Shown here piece by piece: positions 7,659 to 12,732 of a stretch of DNA of 15,925 bases (position 1 is the stretch's first letter; each line of letters begins with the position of its first letter). Below the pieces are notes generated by a model. It was not told the origin of the DNA and ran no database searches. It saw only the letters and a program-made list of their open reading frames with translations. The stretch is from Cyanobacteria bacterium UBA11372 (GTDB lineage: Bacteria; Cyanobacteriota; Cyanobacteriia; Cyanobacteriales; Aerosakkonemataceae): positions 6,779-22,703 of the forward strand of contig DNGG01000147.1 of the NCBI GenBank assembly GCA_003486675.1, written 5' to 3'. The position numbers and the translations under genes were made by a program.

Positions 7659-8360
7659 ATGTTAAGACTGATTACTGACTTCGATGGGCCGATCGTGGAT
7701 GTTTCACCACGGTACTACCGGGTTTACCAGTTTTGCCTCGAAAAAACTCGACGTCAGCATCAGGCGGTACGGCAGCTATCGAAGGATGAATTTTGGCAGT
7801 TGAAGCGCGAGCGAGTTCCAGAATGGGAAATTGGCACGATTTCCGGGCTTGACGAAGCGCAAGCTCTAGAATTTGCTAATTTACGACGGCAAATCGTCCA
7901 TAGGCTGGCTTATTTGCACTATGACCAGTTGACGCCGGGAGCGGTGGAGGCGCTGAAAAAAGTGGAGCGAGCTGGGTTGGAATTGGTCGTAATGACGATG
8001 CGGCGGGTAATAGAGCTTGATTATGCGTTGAATCAGTTTGATTTAGGCCGATTTTTCCCGGAAAATCGTTGCTATCGACTGGATAACGACTATGTTAAAA
8101 CGCGGGATATTGATGACAAACCCCTGTTAATGCAACAAGCGCTCCAAGAACTGCCGCCAGCAGAAGATACTTGGATGGTGGGAGACACCGAAGCCGATAT
8201 AGTTGCTGCCAAAACCAATGGAGTCAAAGCGATCGCAGTTTTATGCGGTATTCGCGATCGCGCCCAGTTAGAAGCCTACTCACCCGACTGGATCGTTAAC
8301 GATCTGAGTGCAGCCGTAGATTTAATCTTATGTCAATCTCCGCAAAAAATTTCCGTATAA
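7659..8360 (+). CDS. HAD-superfamily hydrolase (phosphatase-like)
   Basis: 233 residues with all four HAD motifs. Motif I is DFDGPIVD (nucleophile Asp7, acid/base Asp9). Motif II is Thr113 in VVMTMRR. Motif III is a lysine near 154 (IDDKP). Motif IV is MVGDTEAD (Asp176, Asp180, for Mg2+). A helical cap lies at about 20-90 between motifs I and II, as in the phosphoglycolate phosphatase-like subgroup; the substrate cannot be deduced. The extended Arg/Lys/Gln-rich cap may set specificity. It is likely soluble and cytoplasmic. It starts 79 bp after hppD, beyond the heptamer array, and ends just before a strong hairpin shared with the convergent CPP1-like gene. AAAGGAAA lies about 20 nt before the ATG, rather far for a ribosome site. 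Confidence 0.85.
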   Translation: MLRLITDFDGPIVDVSPRYYRVYQFCLEKTRRQHQAVRQLSKDEFWQLKRERVPEWEIGTISGLDEAQALEFANLRRQIVHRLAYLHYDQLTPGAVEALKKVERAGLELVVMTMRRVIELDYALNQFDLGRFFPENRCYRLDNDYVKTRDIDDKPLLMQQALQELPPAEDTWMVGDTEADIVAAKTNGVKAIAVLCGIRDRAQLEAYSPDWIVNDLSAAVDLILCQSPQKISV

Positions 8361-8387
8361 AGCGTAACCAAACCTCAGATTAATTGG

Positions 8388-8410
8388 GATGTGGCGCCGG
8401 GCGCCACATC
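8388..8410. terminator. Perfect hairpin between convergent genes
   Basis: GATGTGGCGC (8388-8397), loop CGG, GCGCCACATC (8401-8410): a perfect 10-bp GC-rich stem. It lies between the HAD gene stop (8360) and the convergent CPP1-like stop (8432). There is no T-run on either side, so it may end or protect both messages rather than act as a canonical intrinsic terminator. Confidence 0.6.
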
Positions 8411-8431
8411 GAGCCAGCTGATGAGTATCTC

Positions 8432-9055
8432 TCAGCGCAGAAAGCTACAAACCAACCACAGCAAGATCAAAGTCACGAGGGTGATAAATTGCTCATCGCT
8501 CAAGGCGATGCTGGTAATTGGCGCCCAGAGCAGGCTGTAAAACAATCCCCCTAACAGCAAACCCACCAGCAAGCCGGACAGGGTTAGCAATATAGCTCGA
8601 CCAAACAGATTTTCTTTGCGATTGAGAAAATAAAGGCTCAATCCGATCCCCAAAGCCAAGGTTAGTTGCAAAATAGAACTATTGGCGCGCAACAAAACGC
8701 TCAAAGCGGCCAAACCCCCAAATAAACCAGCAGGCAAAAGAACGTCTTTTGTACTGGGAGTATCGATCAACCGTTGCAGCCAAGCTGGAGACTGCTGTAC
8801 CGGGGTGGGTGGAGTGCTGGGGGGAGCAGCACTCAAGCGTTCCGGAAAGCGAACGCCTTCTGGAACCTTGATTTTGCCTTCCTGGCGCATCCGCAGACGC
8901 TGCATCAAAATGGCATCGTAGGCGGCTTCTAGCATTTCTTGTCGCTTGCGATCGCCACCAGACTCAGCGATCAAGCGATCGCGAGCCGCTTTAATTTCAT
9001 CGAACGAAGCATCTTCAGTCAGCCCAAGTTCTTCATAAGGATTTTGAACGCTCAT
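8432..9055 (-). CDS. CPP1-like J-domain membrane protein (DUF3353 family)
   Basis: 207 residues. Residues 1-60 form a DnaJ-like helical domain (NPYEELGLTEDASFDEIKAA ... RLRMRQEGKIKVPEGVRFPE) without the HPD tripeptide that true J-proteins need to stimulate Hsp70. A Pro-rich linker (about 74-90) leads to four predicted membrane segments at about 105-123, 127-145, 154-176 and 188-206. This matches the cyanobacterial/plastid CPP1 family, whose plant member is a chaperone-like protein protecting protochlorophyllide oxidoreductase in chloroplasts. The bacterial role is inferred from that; thylakoid or plasma membrane location is likely. A good ribosome site, GGAGG, sits 7 nt before the ATG (complement of 9062-9066). 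The gene is convergent with the HAD gene and divergent from the response regulator. Confidence 0.85.
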   Translation of the reverse strand: MSVQNPYEELGLTEDASFDEIKAARDRLIAESGGDRKRQEMLEAAYDAILMQRLRMRQEGKIKVPEGVRFPERLSAAPPSTPPTPVQQSPAWLQRLIDTPSTKDVLLPAGLFGGLAALSVLLRANSSILQLTLALGIGLSLYFLNRKENLFGRAILLTLSGLLVGLLLGGLFYSLLWAPITSIALSDEQFITLVTLILLWLVCSFLR

Positions 9056-9137
9056 CTACAACCTCCAAGAGTTCCCATATTAGCCTCTACCAACCCGCTT
9101 GTGACCCCACAAGGGTTTTGATTAGCGTCATTTTAAC

Positions 9138-9204
9138 CTTTGCTACCATAGCTTGAGTGCAGGTTGCGTGGGGGGTACGTAACCGATCCCAAGCGGTAGC
9201 AAAG
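9138..9204. promoter_or_regulatory. Inverted repeat in the divergent promoter region
   Basis: CTTTGCTACC (9138-9147) and GGTAGCAAAG (9195-9204) are perfect 10-bp inverted copies 47 bp apart, between the divergent CPP1-like and response-regulator genes. A smaller CTTGTG/CACAAG hairpin lies at 9098-9113, nearer the CPP1-like start. Either could be a looping operator or leader structure; function is unknown. Confidence 0.35.
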
Positions 9205-9247
9205 AGCGCATGAGCGATACTGGTTCCAGATCCGCTCCACGCCAGCC

Positions 9248-9276
9248 TTGTGAGGGAAAAACACTTTATATAGACT
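9248..9276 (+). promoter_or_regulatory. Possible promoter upstream of the response regulator
   Basis: TTGTGA (9248-9253), 17 bp, TAGACT (9271-9276), overlapping a TTTATATAG stretch. The match is weak. If real, the message would have a leader of about 275 nt before the preferred ATG at 9559. Confidence 0.25.
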
Positions 9277-9558
9277 AGAGATTTTAATCGTCAGGTGGGG
9301 CATACTAATGCAGAGCGATTAGGAAGTTTTGTTACATACATCAAAAATTTCCCTCAAATTGACAAAGCCTTAAATTTAGAAGTTTCTGGATTACAGGTTC
9401 TTACCATGCAAGAGTTCTCGACTGATAATCATCTAAAATGCAGGATACACAATCCAAAGGATAATCTATCGTCAGCCAAGTCGATTGGTTACTCCCATCC
9501 CTATATTCAACCCACCCATTCGTCTGTTAATCCTCATCTGTTAGGGGAAATGGTAGCT

Positions 9559-10272
9559 ATGGATCGCGCCAAGATTCTTGTTGTTGATGACGACCCAGCA
9601 GTTCGGAACCTGATTTATCGTTTCTTAAGCAAGCAAAACTACCAGATGGAGTCTGCTGCTGACGGTAAGACCGCCAGAACGGTATTTGAGCAATTTAACC
9701 CAAATTTGGTGATTCTGGACGTAAATTTGCCCGATGCCAATGGCTATAGCCTTTGTGAGGAATTTCAGGCTCTCACTGGTGTGTTTGTTATGCTGCTGAC
9801 AAGCCGTACCGACGAAGCCGATAAAATTCTAGGGTTTGGAAAAGGTGCCGATGACTACCTAACCAAACCTTTTAGTCTGGGCGAGCTAGGCGTCCGGGTA
9901 GGAGCCATTTTAAAGCGCCAGCGGGCTGTGACTCAAGCGGTACAGCAACGTCTGATGTTCGACCAATTAATCATCGATCCGGTGCGCCGGGAGGTGACGC
10001 TGAACAATCAGAGTGTATCTTTAACCGCCTTAGAGTTCGACCTGCTGCATTTTTTGGCTTCTCATCCGGGTCGAGTTTGGCGTCGTTCGGAGCTAATCCA
10101 CGCTGTGTGGGATTACGAATACGTTGGCGATCAGCGCGTCGTTGACGTTCATATCGGTCAAATTCGCAAGAAGATCGAAACTGATGCAGATCAACCAGCA
10201 TTGATTCAGACTGTCAGGGGCGTTGGCTACAAGTTTGAGCTTAAGAGTGCTAAACCAGACAACGGTCAGTAG
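9559..10272 (+). CDS. OmpR/PhoB-type DNA-binding response regulator
   Basis: 237 residues from the preferred ATG. Receiver domain (3-118): acidic pocket Asp10-Asp11-Asp12, phospho-acceptor Asp54 (VILDVNLPDANG), Thr81 and Lys103 (LTKPF). Winged-helix DNA-binding domain (about 133-228): LEFDLLHFLASHPGRVWRR, then VVDVHIGQIRKKIE and VRGVGYKFE. It is a cytoplasmic transcription factor of a two-component system. No histidine kinase is adjacent, so it is an orphan here. It does not resemble RpaA or RpaB closely enough to name. The frame is open back to a GTG at 9295, which would add 88 residues. The 9559 start is preferred because receiver domains begin there and AGGGG precedes it by 12 nt. The upstream in-frame stretch lacks domain-like character but a longer form cannot be excluded. 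Confidence 0.88.
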   Translation: MDRAKILVVDDDPAVRNLIYRFLSKQNYQMESAADGKTARTVFEQFNPNLVILDVNLPDANGYSLCEEFQALTGVFVMLLTSRTDEADKILGFGKGADDYLTKPFSLGELGVRVGAILKRQRAVTQAVQQRLMFDQLIIDPVRREVTLNNQSVSLTALEFDLLHFLASHPGRVWRRSELIHAVWDYEYVGDQRVVDVHIGQIRKKIETDADQPALIQTVRGVGYKFELKSAKPDNGQ

Positions 10273-10454
10273 AAATCTCTAGTAAAGTTTTCCACCGCCC
10301 CTGAACCCGCCTTGAAACGAACCCAATTCCCCAAGCTGTGTCTTGGGTATGTTGGGGTGGGTGGGTTACAAGCGGTGCTTTTGTGTTGCAGCGCATCTGT
10401 CACTTTTGCCGCAGTTGGTGAAAGTCCCTAAAAATGAAGGTATTTACCACATTT
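10273..10454. other. Intergenic gap after the response regulator
   Basis: 182 bp with no gene. A hairpin, CCCAAG (10330-10335) with CTTGGG (10342-10347), could end the response-regulator message but has no T-run. A G-rich stretch (TTGGGGTGGGTGGG) follows at about 10352. Confidence 0.4.
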
Positions 10455-10600
10455 TTGACATACTCACCGCCCTTGAAGGGCGGTGATTCTTGACGGTTCA
10501 CAGCAACTTGCTACTCTTGGTAGTCTTATGGTCGCTCCCCGTCCGTTTAAGGTCGTGCTGATGCCCCATGCCGACCATTTCAATATTCTTGGATGCGTTT
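10455..10600 (-). ncRNA. Putative omega (reRNA) guide RNA scaffold at the tnpB 3' end
   Basis: In characterised TnpB systems the guide scaffold comes from the 3' end of tnpB and the element's right end, and the guide is the adjacent flanking DNA. Here the terminal hairpin CACCGCCCT/AGGGCGGTG (10465-10473, 10477-10485; loop TGA) lies 12 nt past the tnpB stop, consistent with that. The 5' boundary is arbitrary. The predicted guide would be the minus strand running left from about 10454. Confidence 0.45.
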
Positions 10601-11652
10601 TCATCCCTATCATGCTCAGTGCCGCAATTTAGGCACAGCACTGAGCGAACAGATAGATCAATTTTGCCCCATCTATACCCACAACAAGAACACTTTTGAC
10701 TAGTTGGTTCCCATCTGCTAATTACCCTGAATGAGCGTCCTATTTTTTCGGATTTAGCCTGACACAATACTCGAAATTCTCGCCACCCTTGCAAGCTAAT
10801 CGCTCTTGCTAGCTGGCGATTTTTGACCAGACCTGACACATTCAAATCTTCCAAAACAATTACTTGATTATCGTTAACTATTTTGGTTGACAGTTTGTGC
10901 AGAAAATCTTTTCTGGTATCTGCAATCTGATTATGTAGTTTGGCAATTCTAACCCTTGTAACTTCTCGACGTTTAGAGTTTTTTTGTTGTCTTGCCAGTT
11001 GGCGTTGTAGTTTACGGATTTTACGGTCTTGCTTTGAGTAGTTTGGACTTGTTGCTTTTTCGCCATTGCTCATGACTGCAAAGGTTTTAATACCTAAATC
11101 AATACCGATACTTTGGTGTTTGGCATCAACTTGAATAGGTTCAACCTCTACAACAAAGCTGAGAAAATAGCGAGCTTCACAGTCTTTGATAACAGTGACG
11201 CTTGTTGGTGCAGCTGGTAAACGCCTAGACCAAATCGGTCTAACGTTGCCAATTTTAGCCAAATAGACTTCTTCACCTTTTAGAGAAAAACCACCAATTC
11301 TAAACCGGGCTGATTGTCTCCCTGTCTTCTTTTTAAATTTTGGACTGCCTACTTTTTTGCCCTTTCGTTTACCCTTGAGTGAAGCGAAGAAGTTTTTGTA
11401 AGCCACACCCAAATCAGCAACCGATTGTTGCAACGGGATATTAGAAACATCAGACAACCATCCTCGCTCAAGAGTCTTTTTTGCTTGAGTGATAACCAAC
11501 TTTTGCAAGTCGTTATTACTTGGCAGCTTTTCGGACTGTTTGCAGATAGCCAGTGCATCGTTCCACACAACACGGACACAACCAAACAACTGAGCTAAAC
11601 TCTGTCGCTGTTGGTCTGTTGGATAAAAACGATATTGGGATCTGGCTTTCAC
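10498..11652 (-). CDS. tnpB: RNA-guided endonuclease TnpB (IS605 OrfB)
   Basis: 384 residues, full length for the family. It is an ancestor-type relative of Cas12 that cuts DNA next to a short motif using a guide RNA from the element's right end. RuvC catalytic residues are all present: Asp185 (GIDLGIKTFAV), Glu269 (VIVLEDLNVSGL) and Asp350 (HDRDENASKNI). The zinc-ribbon cysteines Cys321, Cys324, Cys340 and Cys343 sit between RuvC II and III. The N-terminal helix-turn-helix-like part (RSQYRFYPTDQQRQSLAQLF) is intact. Translation starts at GTG with GAGG 8-11 nt upstream. No frameshift or stop is seen, so the nuclease is plausibly active. The Lys/Arg-rich stretch 93-110 suits nucleic-acid binding. 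Confidence 0.95.
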   Translation of the reverse strand: MKARSQYRFYPTDQQRQSLAQLFGCVRVVWNDALAICKQSEKLPSNNDLQKLVITQAKKTLERGWLSDVSNIPLQQSVADLGVAYKNFFASLKGKRKGKKVGSPKFKKKTGRQSARFRIGGFSLKGEEVYLAKIGNVRPIWSRRLPAAPTSVTVIKDCEARYFLSFVVEVEPIQVDAKHQSIGIDLGIKTFAVMSNGEKATSPNYSKQDRKIRKLQRQLARQQKNSKRREVTRVRIAKLHNQIADTRKDFLHKLSTKIVNDNQVIVLEDLNVSGLVKNRQLARAISLQGWREFRVLCQAKSEKIGRSFRVISRWEPTSQKCSCCGYRWGKIDLSVRSVLCLNCGTEHDRDENASKNIEMVGMGHQHDLKRTGSDHKTTKSSKLL

Positions 11653-11830
11653 TAATTTTCCTCTAAATCTGCTACTATTTTATATCAGATCAATATCCAA
11701 AACAATGAATAAATAAAAGTATCTTTTTTCGATTAAATGAATAATTAGCGCATCTTGAAGAGTATGACCAGACAGTTGGCAGGACAAAATCTGATGTGCC
11801 CAGAGAGTTAATTAGAAAATTGAAAATTAA

Positions 11831-11859
11831 GAAAAAGCCGTCCTAGAAGGACGGGGCTT
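11831..11859 (-). terminator. Intrinsic terminator downstream of the DUF2811 gene
   Basis: Read on the minus strand: CCGTCCT, loop TCT, AGGACGG, then CTTTTTC. The 7-bp stem (11838-11844 with 11848-11854) plus T-run fits a Rho-independent terminator for the minus-strand gene ending at 11962. It also resembles IS605-type right-end hairpins, so a relic of a second element is the alternative. Confidence 0.6.
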
Positions 11860-11874
11860 GTATCCCATTATTTT

Positions 11875-11966
11875 CGGTCATCGGTTATGGGTCATGGGTA
11901 ATCGGTTAAGGTAACAAAGCGCCTTTGGGGCGATTACCCATTACCAATTACCCATTACCGATTAAG
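11875..11966. repeat. Heptamer foldback array overlapping the DUF2811 stop codon
   Basis: Left arm 11875-11909: heptamers CGGTCAT, CGGTTAT, GGGTCAT, GGGTAAT, CGGTTAA. Right arm 11933-11960: ATTACCC, ATTACCA, ATTACCC, ATTACCG, then a partial ATTA. The arms are complementary: TCGGTTATGGG... from 11881 matches the reverse complement of the right arm at about 21 of 25 positions. The spacer is about 23 bp and contains GCGCCTTTGGGGCG. The stop codon of the DUF2811 gene (11962-11964) is inside the last partial unit. Confidence 0.8.
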
Positions 11967-12186
11967 CCGAATGCCGGAATAAGGTTTCAAGGTATACCTG
12001 CGCCGCCCGACGATAGCTGAGGGACGCTTCTTTTGTGTTGCCTTCTCCATTTTGAAGCAAAAACAGGGACAGAGCAGCCGTAAACACCCGGTCCAGATCC
12101 CAGTCGGGATGAGTTTCCAGGTAAAGCGCGAGCGATTCGTGTAAAGCTTCTGGTATTTCTGCCAAGATACTGACTGTCGCGTTCAT
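11962..12186 (-). CDS. DUF2811 small cyanobacterial protein
   Basis: 74 residues, typical length. The conserved pattern SILAEIPEALHESLALYLET at 6-25, followed by HPDWDLDRVFTAALSLFLLQNG, matches the DUF2811 family as I know it from cyanobacteria; no function is established. The predicted structure is nearly all helical; the pattern of a short beta strand then helices recalls small DNA-binding or toxin-antitoxin-like folds, but that is speculation. GAGAGGA precedes the ATG at a good distance. The 3' end, including the TAA stop, runs into a heptamer repeat, and a terminator follows about 105 bp further on. The upstream leader contains two inverted-repeat structures. Confidence 0.75.
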   Translation of the reverse strand: MNATVSILAEIPEALHESLALYLETHPDWDLDRVFTAALSLFLLQNGEGNTKEASLSYRRAAQVYLETLFRHSA

Positions 12187-12197
12187 AAAATTTTCCT

Positions 12198-12254
12198 CTC
12201 GCTGTTGCGGTCAGTTGATCGGAACCACGACCGCTGACAACTGACTCGCTGTTG
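12198..12254. repeat. Small palindromic element flanked by 10-bp direct repeats
   Basis: CTCGCTGTTG occurs at 12198-12207 and again at 12245-12254. The 37 bp between them form an inverted structure: GTCAGTTG (12210-12217) with CAACTGAC (12238-12245). This resembles a tiny insertion with target-site duplication, or a heptamer-repeat relic. It lies in the leader of the DUF2811 gene. Confidence 0.55.
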
Positions 12255-12262
12255 TAGGTGGG

Positions 12263-12308
12263 TCGCATCATTGTCTTCTAAGAGGGGGTGGGGTTGTCAA
12301 TGATGCGA
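12263..12308. promoter_or_regulatory. Perfect 11-bp inverted repeat upstream of the DUF2811 gene
   Basis: TCGCATCATTG (12263-12273) and CAATGATGCGA (12298-12308) are perfect inverted copies separated by 24 bp. The loop is G-rich on the plus strand (GAGGGGGTGGGG). It lies 77-122 bp before the DUF2811 start, a plausible operator or mRNA-leader hairpin. Confidence 0.45.
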
Positions 12309-12474
12309 AATGTTACAGGTGCTTTGTGAAACGAAAAAAACTCACGACAGAATAGGCTTTTCAGCCTAAATTTTGTTACATAACTTAAAAATAAGGGGGG
12401 GTTTGGCGGCTCATGGGTGCTTGAGGGCAGAAATCCCCAAGCTGACGGGAAGACAAGGGTCATAGGTGAATCTT

Positions 12475-12546
12475 TGTGGAAAACGGCAATCAAGCTGTGG
12501 AAAAAGTTGAATCGTGCTGTGGAAACCCTGTGTAATCTGTGGGGAA
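12475..12546. other. Cluster of four phased DnaA-box-like repeats (candidate origin or DnaA site)
   Basis: TGTGGAAAA at 12475-12483 and 12496-12504, TGTGGAAAC at 12518-12526 and TGTGGGGAA at 12538-12546 share one orientation. They are spaced 21, 22 and 20 bp, about two helical turns. TTTTCCACA (the complement) is, to my recollection, the DnaA-box form of cyanobacteria. Each box is also preceded by AATC two to four bases upstream or adjacent, giving an iteron-like unit. AT-rich DNA flanks both sides (about 12310-12390 and 12546-12590). No dnaA or dnaN is in the window. Confidence 0.45.
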
Positions 12547-12599
12547 ATTTCAGGCAAAAGATAAGAATTGCAAAAATTTGGACTTCTTAGGCTTCTTGG

Positions 12600-12732
12600 G
12601 CAGGTGTGCAGGTGTGCAGGTGTGTAGTTGGAAAAGTGAAAAATTTGGCGAAATATTATTGTTTTAAGGCTAAAACAAGGTTAAAAGGGCTTCAAACCCT
12701 CACCTGCACACTTGATCACCTGCTAACTTGCT
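12600..12732. repeat. Octamer foldback repeat overlapping the 3' end of the HD-GYP gene
   Basis: Left arm: GCAGGTGT three times at 12600-12623, then GTAGTTGG. Right arm: CACCTGCA, CACTTGAT, CACCTGCT and AACTTGCT at 12701-12732. The arms are complementary (20 of 23 over the core) and enclose about 70 bp of AT-rich DNA. The right arm encodes the last residues of the minus-strand gene and supplies its TGA stop (12716-12718). Confidence 0.75.

Larger units (their letters stand above)
10455..11688 (-). mobile_element. IS605-type element with tnpB only (IS1341-like)
   Basis: The element carries tnpB and no tnpA transposase, so it cannot move by itself unless served in trans. The right end lies just beyond the tnpB stop: a perfect 9-bp-stem hairpin at 10465-10485, then a GTCAA tail (complement of 10455-10459). 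This has the layout of IS200/IS605 right ends. The left end is inferred. On the minus strand TTGAT (complement of 11689-11693) is followed by CTGATATAAAATAGTAGCAG, an imperfect palindrome about 40 nt before the tnpB start. TTGAT equals the target-adjacent motif known for ISDra2. The right boundary is firmer than the left. Confidence 0.65.
12187..12715. other. 529-bp repeat-rich intergenic region
   Basis: No convincing gene. From left to right it holds the palindromic element (12198-12254), the 11-bp inverted repeat (12263-12308), a weak hairpin TAGGCT/AGCCTA (12353-12368), a GGGGGGG run near 12394, the DnaA-box-like cluster (12475-12546) and most of the octamer foldback repeat (12600-12732). 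Confidence 0.6.

Noticed and set aside
11349..11585. Small minus-strand frames within tnpB
   Set aside because: They are other-frame shadows of the intact TnpB coding sequence.
11875..11966. CRISPR-like repeats
   Set aside because: Units are 7-8 bp in direct tandem with no spacers; they are short tandem repeats, not CRISPR.
12278..12493. 71-codon minus-strand frame in the intergenic region
   Set aside because: It spans the inverted repeat and part of the DnaA-box cluster, has no ribosome site and no protein-like character.
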